Assembly (NCBI RefSeq): GCF_003854935.1
Contig: NZ_CP033969.1
Coordinates: 1,612,001-1,676,000, forward strand
Direction: 5' to 3'
Source: Cupriavidus pauculus
GTDB taxonomy: Bacteria > Pseudomonadota > Gammaproteobacteria > Burkholderiales > Burkholderiaceae
Length of the DNA stretch: 64,000 nucleotides
A program made the position numbers and the translations under genes. Under the pieces are notes generated by a model that worked only from the letters and a program-made list of their open reading frames with translations, had not been told where the DNA came from and ran no database searches. Shown one piece after another: positions 1 through 9,799 of this stretch. Each line of letters begins with the position of its first letter. Position 1 is the first letter of the stretch.

Positions 1-2901
1 CAGCGGGTCCAGGTAGGCAAAGCGGTTCTTGATCGACCGCGCCAGCAGCGGGTTCTCGGCCAGGCGCTCGGTGCGGCCCGTGATCAGGCTCAGCATGTCG
101 CAGGTCAGGTGCCATTCGGCGCTGATGCGCGAGAACACGGTCTTGCGCAGCGCGGCGTCGTCACACAGCGCCGCGTAGCGCGACGCCACGGCCAGGTCGG
201 TCTTGGCCAGCACCATGTCCATGTTCGACATCAGCGTGCGGAAGAACGGCCACGTCTTGACCATGCGCTTCAACGTGGCCACGCATGCCTTGCGCGATTT
301 CTCGTCCGGCGCCTCGTCCAGCAGCGCCTTGACCGCGCTGCCGAAGCCGTACCAGCCCGGCAGCAGCAGCCGGCACTGGCCCCACGAGAAGCCCCACGGA
401 ATGGCGCGCAGGTCCTCGATCTTGCGGTGCTTCTTGTCCATCAGCTTGCGCGAGGCCGGGCGCGAGCCCAGGTTCAGGTCGGCAATCTCGGTGATCGGCG
501 TGGTGGCGAAGAAGTAGTCCTTGAAGCCGGGCGTCTCGTAGACCAGGTGGCGGTAGGCGCGGAAGGCCCGGTCCGACAACTGCTGCATGATGCCCTCGAA
601 CGTGGCCAGCCCGGCCGGCGCGTTCTGCGTGGGCAGCAGCGACGCCTCCAGCGTGGCCGCGATCACCGTTTCCAGGTTGCGCCGGCCGATCTCCGCATTG
701 GCGAACTTGCTATTGATGATCTCGCCCTGCTCGGTCAGCCGGATCTGGCCGTTCACAGTGCCCGGCGGCTGCGACAGGATGGCCTCGTAGGTCGGGCCGC
801 CGCCGCGCCCCACGGTGCCGCCGCGGCCGTGGAACAGCCGCAGCTTCACGCGGCGCGCCTCGAACAGCTTCACCAGCGCCAGTTCGGCCTTGTACAGCTC
901 CCAGTTCGACGTCAGGAAGCCGCCGTCCTTGTTCGAGTCCGAGTAGCCGAGCATCACTTCCTGCTCCACGCCGTGGTGGCGGATCACCGCGTCGAAGCCG
1001 GGCAGGTCCAGCAGCGACTCCATGATGCCGGCCGCGTTGCGCAGATCCTCGATCGTTTCGAACAGCGGGATGACCATCAGCTCCATGCGGGCCGGATCGG
1101 TCTTGCTGCCCAGCGTGCCGCGCAGCAGCCCGGTTTCCTTCTGCAGCAGCATCACTTCCACGAGGTCGGACAGCGTCTCGGTATGCGAAATGATGTAGTT
1201 GCGCGCCACGCGGTTGCCGTAGCGGGCGCGCAGGTCGCGCGCCATGGCGAAGATGGCCAGCTCCTTGCGCGTCTGCTCGGAATAGTCGTGCCACGGCAGC
1301 ATCAGCAGGCGCGGCTGGCGCAGTTCGGCCAGCAGCAGTTCCAGCTTGCGGGGCTCGGGCAGCGCCGCGTAGTCGGGCGCGATGCCGGCCGCCTTGAACA
1401 GTTCGGCGATGACGGCCTCGTGCACGTCCGACACCTGGCGCATGTCCACCGACGCCAGGTGGAAGCCGAAGATCGCAATCGCGCGCACCAGCGCGTCGAT
1501 CCGGCCCCGGGCCAGCGCCTCGCCGTGATGCTGGCGCAGCGAATCGAGCACGATGCGGATGTCGGCCGCGAACGCCTCGGCGTTGTCGTACGGCGCCACG
1601 TCGGCCACCGGATGGCGCGGGGCCACGTGGCCGGTCAGGCGCTCGGTGGTGGCGGCCAGCCGCGCATAGATGCCGATCAGCGCGCGGCGGTACGGCTCGT
1701 CGGCGCGATGGTCGGAGTGGTCGGGCGAGGCATCGGCCAGCGCCAGCAGCTCGGCGCTGGCATCGACCATCAGCGACGACAGCGGCAGTTCCGCCCCCAG
1801 CGCGTGCACTTCGTCCAGATACCACTGCATGATCAGCGACGACTGCTGCTGGGCCGCGTGCTGGAGCGTCTCGGCCGTCACATTCGGATTGCCGTCGCGG
1901 TCGCCGCCGATCCAGGAGCCCATCTGCAGGAACGGCGCCAGCGGCTCGGGCACGGCGCCGGCCTTGCTGCGGCGCGGGAACACCTGGGCCAGGTCCTCCT
2001 CCAGGTCGGCCATCAGCCGGGGAATGCCCTGCAGGAACGTCGTGCGGTAGTAGGACAGCGCGTTCTCGATCTCGTCGACCACCATCAGGCGCGTGTTGCG
2101 CAGCATGCGGGTCTGCCAGAGCGTGGTCACGCGGGCGCGCAGCTGTGCGGTGTTGTGGTCGCGCTCGCGGGCCGTCATCGGCAGGTCTCGCTCGGCCAGC
2201 AGGCGGGCAATCTCGCGCTCGGCGTCCAGGATCGACTTGCGCTGCACCTCGGTGGGGTGCGCGGTTAGCACCGGCATGATCAGCGCGTCGTTGAGGAAGT
2301 CCCGCACCTGCTTGCCGGTCACGCCGGCCGCGTCGATGGCTTCCAGCGCGCGGGCCAGGCTGCCCGGCTGCGGCGGCGATCCGGCCAGCGCGTGCACGCG
2401 GCGGCGTCGGTTGTGGTGCTGGTCCTCGGCGATGTTGGCCAGGTGCGAGAAGTAGCTGAACGCCCGCACCACGGAATTGGTCTGGTCGCGCGACAGCCGC
2501 TTGAGCAGGCGGTCCAGCTCGGCGCCCGCGGCGCGGTCGTTCTCGCGGCGGAAGCGCACGGCCGTCTGGCGGATGGTTTCCACGAGGTCGAACGCGGCAT
2601 CGCCTTCCTGCTCGCGCACGCAGTCGCCCAGCAGGCGGCCCAGAAAGCGGATGTCCTCGCGCAGCGGCACGTCCTTGTCGGCGGTGCGGCGGGCCGGGGC
2701 GACGGTGTTGCCTTCGGCGGTCACCACGGACAGCGTGGGCTTGGCGCGCGGGGCGGCGTTGCGGGACGGGGTTTTGCGGGGGGTGGCGTCCGGGGCGGCG
2801 CCCGGCGCGTCATGCTGGCCCGAGGCGGGCGATGCGGGCGAGGTGGGCTTGCGGCTGGTGGAACGGGTACGGCCGGTGGGGCGCGCAGCAGGCTGCGTCA
2901 T
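1..2901 (-). CDS. ppc: Phosphoenolpyruvate carboxylase, 3' end cut by window
   Basis: PEP carboxylase carboxylates phosphoenolpyruvate to oxaloacetate in the cytoplasm and replenishes the TCA cycle. The open frame runs 967 codons to the window edge without a stop. It shows the first family signature, [13 protein letters not shown], with catalytic His at about residue 215, and the second, [13 protein letters not shown], at about residues 688-700. The last visible residues, NRFAYLDPL, match the C-terminal part of the family (RNPYxDPLN), so only a few dozen residues are missing. The N-terminal 70 or so residues are low-complexity (Thr, Ser, Pro, Lys, Ala). The ATG at 2901 follows an AGGAG-like site 8-9 bases away. 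The gene is divergent from hemC across 150 bp. Confidence 0.95.
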   Translation of the reverse strand, partial: MTQPAARPTGRTRSTSRKPTSPASPASGQHDAPGAAPDATPRKTPSRNAAPRAKPTLSVVTAEGNTVAPARRTADKDVPLREDIRFLGRLLGDCVREQEGDAAFDLVETIRQTAVRFRRENDRAAGAELDRLLKRLSRDQTNSVVRAFSYFSHLANIAEDQHHNRRRRVHALAGSPPQPGSLARALEAIDAAGVTGKQVRDFLNDALIMPVLTAHPTEVQRKSILDAEREIARLLAERDLPMTARERDHNTAQLRARVTTLWQTRMLRNTRLMVVDEIENALSYYRTTFLQGIPRLMADLEEDLAQVFPRRSKAGAVPEPLAPFLQMGSWIGGDRDGNPNVTAETLQHAAQQQSSLIMQWYLDEVHALGAELPLSSLMVDASAELLALADASPDHSDHRADEPYRRALIGIYARLAATTERLTGHVAPRHPVADVAPYDNAEAFAADIRIVLDSLRQHHGEALARGRIDALVRAIAIFGFHLASVDMRQVSDVHEAVIAELFKAAGIAPDYAALPEPRKLELLLAELRQPRLLMLPWHDYSEQTRKELAIFAMARDLRARYGNRVARNYIISHTETLSDLVEVMLLQKETGLLRGTLGSKTDPARMELMVIPLFETIEDLRNAAGIMESLLDLPGFDAVIRHHGVEQEVMLGYSDSNKDGGFLTSNWELYKAELALVKLFEARRVKLRLFHGRGGTVGRGGGPTYEAILSQPPGTVNGQIRLTEQGEIINSKFANAEIGRRNLETVIAATLEASLLPTQNAPAGLATFEGIMQQLSDRAFRAYRHLVYETPGFKDYFFATTPITEIADLNLGSRPASRKLMDKKHRKIEDLRAIPWGFSWGQCRLLLPGWYGFGSAVKALLDEAPDEKSRKACVATLKRMVKTWPFFRTLMSNMDMVLAKTDLAVASRYAALCDDAALRKTVFSRISAEWHLTCDMLSLITGRTERLAENPLLARSIKNRFAYLDPL

Positions 2902-2926
2902 TCACTATCTCCTCTTCTCGGTACGT

Positions 2927-2934
2927 CTTATATA
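2927..2934 (-). promoter_or_regulatory. Possible -10 element for ppc
   Basis: On the minus strand the sequence reads TATATAAG, about 26 bases before the ppc start codon and inside an AT-rich patch unusual for this GC-rich region. No convincing -35 hexamer is present at standard spacing, so this is a weak call. Confidence 0.3.
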
Positions 2935-3039
2935 TGTATCGAACCCCGGACAGGTGCCCCGGGCCAACCGGCATCAACAACCGTCCGGAAAGTCACTTTC
3001 GGGCCGGCCATTGTGGCGGTTTTGCGAGGGGGTGCGTGC

Positions 3040-3045
3040 TAACAT
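3040..3045 (+). promoter_or_regulatory. Extended -10 element at hemC start
   Basis: TGCTAACAT (3037-3045) fits the extended -10 pattern TGnTAnnnT. The expected transcription start, about 7 bases downstream, falls on the hemC ATG at 3052. No -35 is evident, and the nearest purine-rich stretch (GAGGGGG, 3026-3032) is too far from the ATG to be a normal ribosome binding site. Confidence 0.35.
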
Positions 3046-3051
3046 GCGCGC

Positions 3052-4047
3052 ATGCAAGCACCCGCCCACCCGTCGTCTTCGTCCGCTGCTACGTCACGCA
3101 GCCTGCCACAAAAGCTCGTCATCGCGTCGCGCGAAAGCCGGCTGGCGATGTGGCAGGCCGAACATGTCCGTGCTGCGTTGCAACAATACTATCCCCAGTG
3201 CGATGTGTCCATTCTCGGCATGACGACAAGGGGTGATCAGATTCTCGACAGGACCCTGTCCAAGGTAGGCGGCAAGGGGCTGTTCGTGAAGGAACTGGAA
3301 GTGGCCATGGCGGAAGGGCGCGCGGACCTGGCCGTCCATTCGCTCAAGGACGTGCCGATGGAGCTGCCCGAGGGCTTTGCGCTGACCGCCGTCATGGAGC
3401 GCGAGGACCCGCGCGATGCGCTGGTGTCCGCCCAGTTTGCCTCGCTCGACGAGATGCCGCCCGGCACCGTGGTCGGCACGTCGAGCCTGCGCCGCGAGGC
3501 CGCCCTGCGCAGCCGTTATCCGCATCTGGTCATCAAGCCGCTGCGCGGCAACCTGGACACCCGGCTGGGTAAGCTGGACCGTGGCGAATACGGCGCGATC
3601 ATCCTGGCCGCGGCCGGCCTGAAGCGGCTGGGGCTGGGCGAACGCATCCGCGCGCTGATCGAGCCGGAAAGCTCGCTGCCGGCCGCCGGACAGGGCGCGC
3701 TGGGCATCGAGATCCGCGCCGACCGGCCCGAGGTGGCCCAGTGGCTGGCGCCGCTCAACGATGTGCCGACGCTGCTGGCCGTCTCGGCCGAGCGCGCCGT
3801 GTCGCGCCGGCTGGGCGGGTCCTGCCAGGTGCCGCTGGCCGCGCATGCGCGCTGGCACGGCACGACACTGCAACTGGATGCATTCGTCGCGCTGCCCGAC
3901 GGCAGCCGCAACGTGCGGGCCCACGCCACCGCGCCGGTGGATTCGGTCCAGGCCGCCGAGCAGCTCGGCGCCGCCGTGGCCGGCGACCTGCTGGGGCAGG
4001 GTGCCGACGCGGTACTGGCCGCCCTGTCGACCGCCGGACCCGCCTGA
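3052..4047 (+). CDS. hemC: Hydroxymethylbilane synthase (porphobilinogen deaminase)
   Basis: It polymerises four porphobilinogen molecules into hydroxymethylbilane, the linear tetrapyrrole precursor of haem. The protein has 331 residues, close to the family length plus an N-terminal extension of about 22 residues rich in Ser and Ala. The core begins at [15 protein letters not shown]. The motifs [23 protein letters not shown] and GTSSLRR are present, and the dipyrromethane cofactor attachment Cys lies in GGSCQVPL (Cys258). It is the first gene of hemC-hemDX-hemY, with hemDX starting 10 bases after its stop. The ATG lacks a nearby Shine-Dalgarno sequence. Confidence 0.97.
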   Translation: MQAPAHPSSSSAATSRSLPQKLVIASRESRLAMWQAEHVRAALQQYYPQCDVSILGMTTRGDQILDRTLSKVGGKGLFVKELEVAMAEGRADLAVHSLKDVPMELPEGFALTAVMEREDPRDALVSAQFASLDEMPPGTVVGTSSLRREAALRSRYPHLVIKPLRGNLDTRLGKLDRGEYGAIILAAAGLKRLGLGERIRALIEPESSLPAAGQGALGIEIRADRPEVAQWLAPLNDVPTLLAVSAERAVSRRLGGSCQVPLAAHARWHGTTLQLDAFVALPDGSRNVRAHATAPVDSVQAAEQLGAAVAGDLLGQGADAVLAALSTAGPA

Positions 4048-4057
4048 GGATCGCCCG

Positions 4058-6172
4058 ATGCCCCGCCCGACCGTCGTAGTCACGCGACCCGCCGGGCAGT
4101 CCCGGCAACTGACCGAGGCCCTGCACAACGCGGGCCTCGACGTGCTTGGTTTTCCGCTGCTGGCCATCGGCCCGGCCGCCGACGACGCGCCGCTGCGCGC
4201 GGCGCTGGCCCGGCTCGATACCTATGCTCTGGTCGTCTTCGTCAGCCCCAACGCGGTGTCGTTCGCGCTCGATGCGCTGGCCCAGGTCCAGAACACGGCC
4301 GGCGCCGCCCAGTGGCCCGCCGGCGTGCCGGTGGCCGTGGTCGGGCCGTCGAGCGTGGCGGCGCTGGCCGAGCGCGGCATCGCGCCGCCTACCCATCGCG
4401 TGATCGCCCCGGCCGGCGCGCAGGACGGCACCGACCCGGCCGCCGATACCCCGCGTTTCGACTCCGAGGCGCTCTGGTCCCAGCTCGACACCGCGCCCGG
4501 CGCGTTTTCCGGCCGGCAGGTTCTGATCATCCGCGGCAACGGCGGGCGCGACTGGCTGGGCGACCGGCTGCGCGAGTCGGGCGCCACGGTCGAGGCCGTG
4601 GAAGCCTACAGCCGGACGCTGCCCGAGCCCACCACGATGCAATGGCAGGCCGTGCGCGACAGCCTGCGGCCCGGCGCGCCGCCGTATGCGTGGCTGCTGA
4701 CCAGTTCCGAAGCGGTACGCAACCTCGACGCGCTGGCGCGGCTGCACCTGTCGCCGCAGGAACACGAGCGTCTGAAGCAGATGCAGTGCATTGCGCCGCA
4801 TGCGAGAATTGCCGCGCAGGCCCAGGCGCTGGGCTTTGCGCACGTACTGCCCGCCGCGCCCGGCGATGCCGGCCTGCTGGCCACGTGCACGCAGTGGGGC
4901 AACGCGCATGCGGGCCCAGCGGCGCCTGTGGCGATGGCCGATCCGGTGCCGGTGCCCGTGCCGCAGCCCGAACCGGCCGCCGCGCCGGCATCCGCCCCAA
5001 CCGATAAAGAACCAACAGGGTCCCCCGGACCCACGACAACGAAGGTCGAACGCGTGACGCCAGACACCACGTCCCCCTCGTCGAGCCATGCCGCGCCGTC
5101 CGGTGCCGCCGGCGCTACCCACACGTCCCACGCGGCCGGATCGGCCGCCCGCCGCAACATGGCGGCCTGGTGGGTCATCGCTGCCGTGTTGCTGCTGGCC
5201 ATTGCCGGCGGCTTCTTCTGGCTGCAGATGCGCGTGGAGCACCTGACCGAAGAGCTGGCGCGCCGCCAGCAGAGCAACGACGCGCTGGTGCAGGAAACGC
5301 GCGTGCTGTCCAGGAACGCGCAGGACATCGTCAAGGAACTGCAGGCCAAGGTTGGCGCGCTGGACGGCCAGGTGGTGGAAGCCCGCGACAAGCAGGCGGC
5401 GCTGGAACAGGTCTACCAGGACCTGATGCGCAACCGCGACGACTGGGAAATCGCCGAGATCCAGCAGTTGCTGACCAATGCCGGCCAGCAGCTCCAGCTG
5501 ACCGGCAACGTCCAGGTGGCGCTGGCCGCGCTGCAGAGCGCCGACGCCCGGCTGGCGCGCGCGGACAAGCCGCAGTACAACCAGTTGCGCCGCGCGCTGG
5601 CCCGCGACATCGCGCGCATGAAGGCCGTGCCCGACACGGACCTGACCGGCGCCGCGATCAAGCTCGACGAATCGATCAACCAGATCGACGCGCTGCCGCT
5701 GCTGTCCGGCGAGCGCATGCTGGACCGCGTGCCGGGCGAGACCGACCGCGCGGTGGGCCCCGGCGCCAAGGGGGCCTCGGCGCCGGCCGCGGCCGGATCG
5801 GCCAGCGGCGGCAACGTGCTGACCCGCACCTGGGACTACGTGCTGGCCGAACTGGGCCAGGTGATCCGCGTGCGCAAGGTGGAAGACGCCAACGCACTGC
5901 TGCTGTCGGGCGACCAGGGCTGGTTCCTGCGCGAGAACGTCAAGCTGCGGCTGCTGAACGCCCGGCTGGCGTTGCTGTCGCGCAACGAGCCGGTCTTCCG
6001 CAACGACCTGGCCGCCGCCCAGGCGATGATCGGCCGCTATTTCGACACCCGCTCGCGCCGCGTGCAGGGCGTGCTGACGCTGCTGAAGCAGGCGCAGGCC
6101 AGCGCCGTGAGCGTGTCGCTGCCGACCATGGCCGAGAGCCTGGGTGCGCTGCGCGCGCTGAAGAAGGAGTAG
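4058..6172 (+). CDS. hemDX: Uroporphyrinogen-III synthase fused to HemX membrane protein
   Basis: One uninterrupted 704-residue frame joins two proteins. Residues 1 to about 290 are HemD, which cyclises hydroxymethylbilane to uroporphyrinogen III; it starts RPTVVVTRPAGQ and has the HemD-type stretches VVFVSPNAV and WLLTSSEAVRNL. A Pro/Ala-rich linker (about 290-365) leads to one membrane helix (AAWWVIAAVLLLAIAGGFFW, about 369-388). A HemX-like region follows, with a coiled coil just after the membrane (about 395-455) and the RNRDDWEIAEIQQLL segment typical of HemX. The ATG at 4058 has GAGGA about 8 bases upstream. hemY starts 4 bases after the stop. Fusions of this kind are annotated in related Burkholderiaceae, from memory. 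Confidence 0.92.
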   Translation: MPRPTVVVTRPAGQSRQLTEALHNAGLDVLGFPLLAIGPAADDAPLRAALARLDTYALVVFVSPNAVSFALDALAQVQNTAGAAQWPAGVPVAVVGPSSVAALAERGIAPPTHRVIAPAGAQDGTDPAADTPRFDSEALWSQLDTAPGAFSGRQVLIIRGNGGRDWLGDRLRESGATVEAVEAYSRTLPEPTTMQWQAVRDSLRPGAPPYAWLLTSSEAVRNLDALARLHLSPQEHERLKQMQCIAPHARIAAQAQALGFAHVLPAAPGDAGLLATCTQWGNAHAGPAAPVAMADPVPVPVPQPEPAAAPASAPTDKEPTGSPGPTTTKVERVTPDTTSPSSSHAAPSGAAGATHTSHAAGSAARRNMAAWWVIAAVLLLAIAGGFFWLQMRVEHLTEELARRQQSNDALVQETRVLSRNAQDIVKELQAKVGALDGQVVEARDKQAALEQVYQDLMRNRDDWEIAEIQQLLTNAGQQLQLTGNVQVALAALQSADARLARADKPQYNQLRRALARDIARMKAVPDTDLTGAAIKLDESINQIDALPLLSGERMLDRVPGETDRAVGPGAKGASAPAAAGSASGGNVLTRTWDYVLAELGQVIRVRKVEDANALLLSGDQGWFLRENVKLRLLNARLALLSRNEPVFRNDLAAAQAMIGRYFDTRSRRVQGVLTLLKQAQASAVSVSLPTMAESLGALRALKKE

Positions 6173-6176
6173 CCGC

Positions 6177-7367
6177 ATGCGACTGCTTTTCTGGGTAGCC
6201 GTACTGTTTGGCGGCGCGGTCGGGCTGGCGCTGTTCACGCAGTTCAATCACAGCAACGTGGTGCTGTTCTATCCGCCGTACCGGGTGGAGATGTCGCTGA
6301 ACCTGGCGCTGGCGCTGCTGCTGCTGATGTTCTTCGTGGTCTGGACCGTGATGTCCACGGTGCGCCACCTGTCGGAAATGCCGCGCCGGGCCGCCGCGTA
6401 CCGCGAACGCAGCCGCATGAGCAAGGCGCAGGCCGCGCTGCGCGAGTCGATCGAGAACCTGTTTGCCGGGCGCTTTGCGCGCGCCGAGCGGGCCGCCAAG
6501 GAGGCCCAGTCGTGGCCCGAGCAGGCGCAGACGGCGGCGCTGGTGGGCGCGCGGGCCGCACATCGGATGCAGGAATCGGAACGGCGCGACGCCTGGATGT
6601 CGCAGGTCACCGATCCCGAGCGCGAGCAGGCCCGCCTGGTGTCGATGGCCGAACTGCTGGTCGACGCGCGGGACCCCGAGGGGGCGCTGGAGACCATCGC
6701 CCAGTTGCAGGAAAAGGGCGGGCGCCAGATTCACGTGCAGCGGATCGCGCTGCGCGCGCACCAGCACCTGAAGAACTGGAGCGAGGTGCTGCGGCTGGCG
6801 CGCACGCTGGAAAAGCGCAACGCGCTGCATCCGGTGCTGGCGCTGCGGCTCAAGCAGATGGCGGTGGAGGCGATGCTGGAAGAGCGCCGCCACGACGCGG
6901 AATCGCTGTACCACTTCTGGCGGTCGCTGTCGGCCGACGAGCGGCACGCGGTACGCATCGCCGAACAGGCCGCGCGCTATTTCTCGGCGCTGAACCGGCA
7001 GAACGAAGCGCGCCGGATCGTCGAGGAAGCCCTGAAGGTGAACTGGGACAGCCGGCTGGTGCAACGCTACGCCGACTGCGCGGAACCGGGCAAGGCGCTG
7101 CCGCAGATCCAGCAGGCCGAGAAATGGCTGGTCGAACATCCGAACGATGCCGACCTGTACTACACGCTGGGCGTGCTGTGCCTGGGCGAGCAGCTCTGGG
7201 GCAAGGCCCAGTCGAACTTCGAACGGGCGCTGCGCTACGCCAACCGCGAAAGTCAGCGGCCGATCTGCGTGCGCAGCCACCTGGCGCTGGCGCGGATGTT
7301 CGAGGAAACCGACCGCCCCGAGGATGCGCAGAAGCACTATCGGGAAAGTGCGATGCTGGCGGCTTGA
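6177..7367 (+). CDS. hemY: HemY protoheme IX biogenesis protein, TPR membrane protein
   Basis: HemY-type proteins accompany HemX in proteobacterial haem operons; their exact role is unsettled, and this is not the Gram-positive oxidase also called HemY. The 396-residue protein has two N-terminal membrane helices (about 3-20 and 41-60), with the HemY motif VVLFYPPYRVE between them. A long alpha-helical region with TPR-like repeats follows, for example LYYTLGVLCLGEQLWGKAQSNFERAL near residues 323-350. AAGGAG lies about 8 bases before the ATG. It ends the haem operon and converges with phrB. Confidence 0.9.
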   Translation: MRLLFWVAVLFGGAVGLALFTQFNHSNVVLFYPPYRVEMSLNLALALLLLMFFVVWTVMSTVRHLSEMPRRAAAYRERSRMSKAQAALRESIENLFAGRFARAERAAKEAQSWPEQAQTAALVGARAAHRMQESERRDAWMSQVTDPEREQARLVSMAELLVDARDPEGALETIAQLQEKGGRQIHVQRIALRAHQHLKNWSEVLRLARTLEKRNALHPVLALRLKQMAVEAMLEERRHDAESLYHFWRSLSADERHAVRIAEQAARYFSALNRQNEARRIVEEALKVNWDSRLVQRYADCAEPGKALPQIQQAEKWLVEHPNDADLYYTLGVLCLGEQLWGKAQSNFERALRYANRESQRPICVRSHLALARMFEETDRPEDAQKHYRESAMLAA

Positions 7368-7394
7368 AGCAAACCCGGGGCCGTGCCTGGCGTC

Positions 7395-8942
7395 TTACTC
7401 CTCCACCGCCTTCGCGCCTTTCACCGCGCCGTAGCGCTCCAGCGCTTCCATGCGCGCCACCTTGTGCTGCACGATCGGGTGCGGATAGTTCTCGCCCAGC
7501 TTCACGCCGGCTGCGGCCAGCACGTCGGCCGGCGCGGTCCATGGGGCGTGGAGGTAGCGGTCCGGCAGCCGTTCCAGCACGGGCAGGTACTTGCGGATGA
7601 AGCGGCCCTGCGGGTCGAACTTTTCCGACTGGGTGACCGGATTGAAGATGCGGAAGTAGGGCTGCGCGTCGCAACCGGTGGACGCCGCCCACTGCCAGCC
7701 GCCATTGTTGGCCGAGAAGTCGAAATCGTTGAGCTGGTCGGCGAAGTACTGCTCGCCGCGCCGCCAGTCCACGCCCAGGTCCTTGATCAGGAAGCTGGCC
7801 GTGACCATGCGCAGCCGGTTGTGCATGTAGCCGCTCTGGTTGATCTGCAGCATCGCGGCATCGACCAGCGGGTAGCCGGTCTGGCCCCGGCACCAGGCGT
7901 CGAAGTAGCCGTCGCCGGTGTGGCCGTCGACCCAGCGCAGCCCGTCGTATTCCGGGTGGTATGACTTGCCGTCCGCCAGGTGCGGATGGTGGTGCAGGAT
8001 CATGAAATAGAAATCGCGCCAGATCAGCTCGGACAGCCAGACGGCTGCGCCATTGGCGCCTGCGCCGCCGGTCTCCATGGCCTGGTGGGCGGTGCGGGCG
8101 AGCGTGCGGATCGAGATGGTGCCGAAGCGCAGGTGGACCGACAGGTAACTCGGGCCGCGCAGCGCGGGGTAGTCGCGGCGGCGGTCGTATTCGCCGATGC
8201 GGGTCAGGAAGTCGTCGAACAGAGCCTGTGCGCCGTCGGTGCCGGTGGGCAGCGCAAGGTCGGGCAGGTTGCTCGGCGCGAAGCCCAGCGACGCGAGCGT
8301 CGGCAGCGGCTTGTCGAGCCGCGACGGCACGGGCGCCAGCGCCTTCCGGTACGCGGTGACCGGGTAGGCGCGCAGGTCGAACGGCGTCACTTCGCGCAGC
8401 CAGGCGTTCTTGTACGGCGTGAAGACGCTGAACGGCCGGCCCTGGCCGGTCAGGATCTCGTCGGCCTCGAAGATGACCTGGTCCTTGAACGTCAGCAGCG
8501 CGCGCGATTCGGCTTCCAGCGCCTGGCGCACGGCCGCGTCGCGGTCGTTGGCGGCCGGTTCGTAGTCGTGGTTGGCAAAGACGGCCTCGGCGTCAAGGGC
8601 TGCTGCAAGTCGGGGGATGGCGTCGCGTGCCCGGTCGTCGAGCACGATCAGGCCGCCGCCGGCCGTGGTCAGCGCCTGCCGCAGCGGCGCCAGCGATGCG
8701 AGGATGAACTCGACGCGCCGGTCGGCCTTCAGGCCCCGTTCCAGCAGCGGATCGAGGATTTCGCGGTCGAACACGAACACGCACCACACCTGCTCGCAGT
8801 GCTTGAGGGCATAATGCAGCGCCGCGTGGTCGTCGGCGCGCAGGTCGCGCCGAAACCAGACCAGGCCGCGCGCGTACCGCCGGTCGATCCGGTAGGGCAG
8901 GCGCGCGCCCGCGGGGGCGACGGGGGAAGGTGATCTTGGCAT
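7395..8942 (-). CDS. phrB: Deoxyribodipyrimidine photolyase (class I, CPD type)
   Basis: It uses blue light and FADH- to split cyclobutane pyrimidine dimers in DNA. The protein is 515 residues, somewhat longer than the family's usual 450-480. The N-terminal antenna domain begins at about residue 27 with LVWFRRDLRADDHAAL. The C-terminal FAD domain contains LIWRDFYFMIL, GYPLVDAAMLQ, GYMHNRLRM and DFSANNGGWQWAASTG, the signature of class I photolyases; true CPD activity rather than cryptochrome function is inferred from these. It is divergent from rsuA across 56 bases. Confidence 0.93.
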   Translation of the reverse strand: MPRSPSPVAPAGARLPYRIDRRYARGLVWFRRDLRADDHAALHYALKHCEQVWCVFVFDREILDPLLERGLKADRRVEFILASLAPLRQALTTAGGGLIVLDDRARDAIPRLAAALDAEAVFANHDYEPAANDRDAAVRQALEAESRALLTFKDQVIFEADEILTGQGRPFSVFTPYKNAWLREVTPFDLRAYPVTAYRKALAPVPSRLDKPLPTLASLGFAPSNLPDLALPTGTDGAQALFDDFLTRIGEYDRRRDYPALRGPSYLSVHLRFGTISIRTLARTAHQAMETGGAGANGAAVWLSELIWRDFYFMILHHHPHLADGKSYHPEYDGLRWVDGHTGDGYFDAWCRGQTGYPLVDAAMLQINQSGYMHNRLRMVTASFLIKDLGVDWRRGEQYFADQLNDFDFSANNGGWQWAASTGCDAQPYFRIFNPVTQSEKFDPQGRFIRKYLPVLERLPDRYLHAPWTAPADVLAAAGVKLGENYPHPIVQHKVARMEALERYGAVKGAKAVEE

Positions 8943-8998
8943 CGCCGTAACCTAACATAGCCCGCATATCCTTCACATCACCGACACGCAGTTCATCC

Positions 8999-9715
8999 AT
9001 GGCCACGACACTCGACCGCATCCTGCAATCCCAAGGCTTCGGCACCCGCCGCTATTGTGGCGACCTGGTGGAGGCCGGGCTGGTCGAGGTCAACGGCGAA
9101 CTGTGCGAAGACCCGGGTGCACGCTTCGAGGTGGACGGCCTGCGCCTGACCGTGGACGGCGAGGAATGGCTGGCGTGCACCAAGGCGTACCTGATGCTGC
9201 ACAAGCCCACCGGCTACGAGTGCTCGCAGAAGCCGCGCCACCATCCCAGTGTGTATAACCTGCTGCCGGTGCCGCTGCGCCAGCGCGAGGTGCAGGCCGT
9301 GGGCCGGCTCGATCACGACACGACCGGCCTGTTGCTGCTGACCGACGACGGCCAGTTCATCCATGCGCAGACGTCGCCCAAAAAACAGGTGCCCAAGGTG
9401 TACGAGGTGACGACCTTCGATCCGGTCACGCCGGAGCAGGTCCAGGCCCTGCGCGACGGCGTGCAGCTTGACGACGAGCCGGCGCCCATCGCCGCCCATG
9501 CCTGCGAGGCCACTGGCGAGCGCAGCCTGCGGCTGGCGCTGCTGCAGGGCAAGTACCACCAGGTCAAGCGCATGGTGGCTGCGGCCGGGAACCATGTGAC
9601 GGCCCTGCATCGCAGCGCCATCGGCGGCCTGCGGCTGGACCCCGCGCTGGCGCCCGGCGAGTGGCGCTGGCTGACGCCCGAGGACATGGTGGCGCTGAAG
9701 TCGGCGGGCGACTGA
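8999..9715 (+). CDS. rsuA: 16S rRNA pseudouridine(516) synthase
   Basis: It converts U516 of 16S rRNA to pseudouridine. The 238-residue protein has an N-terminal S4 RNA-binding domain (about 1-60, starting TTLDRILQSQGFGTRR) and an RsuA/RluB/E/F-type catalytic domain. The catalytic Asp is Asp105 in GRLDHDTTGLLLLT. The C-terminal LLQGKYHQVKRMVAAAGNHV is typical. RsuA is favoured over RluB/E/F by the length and by the absence of C-terminal extensions. Confidence 0.9.
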   Translation: MATTLDRILQSQGFGTRRYCGDLVEAGLVEVNGELCEDPGARFEVDGLRLTVDGEEWLACTKAYLMLHKPTGYECSQKPRHHPSVYNLLPVPLRQREVQAVGRLDHDTTGLLLLTDDGQFIHAQTSPKKQVPKVYEVTTFDPVTPEQVQALRDGVQLDDEPAPIAAHACEATGERSLRLALLQGKYHQVKRMVAAAGNHVTALHRSAIGGLRLDPALAPGEWRWLTPEDMVALKSAGD

Positions 9716-9783
9716 GGCCCGGCCGGCGTGCCCGCCGGGTGACGGCGGCGGCAGAAGTTTTCCGCGGCAGCCGGGGTGTGATT

Positions 9784-9792
9784 TGGTAGAAT
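9784..9792 (+). promoter_or_regulatory. Extended -10 element at yqgE start
   Basis: TGGTAGAAT matches the extended -10 pattern TGnTAnnnT. The predicted start of transcription is within a base or two of the yqgE ATG at 9800, and no Shine-Dalgarno sequence precedes that ATG. No -35 is apparent. Confidence 0.4.
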
Positions 9793-9799
9793 GCAAGCC

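Noticed and set aside
109-2268. 719-codon open frame on the plus strand
   Set aside because: It lies antisense to ppc in a codon-aligned phase, has a composition dominated by Arg, Gln, His and Val, and shows no domain. It is a by-product of the high GC content.
3755-6247. 830-codon open frame on the minus strand
   Set aside because: It is antisense to hemDX and rich in Arg, Gly, Gln and His, with no recognisable domain.
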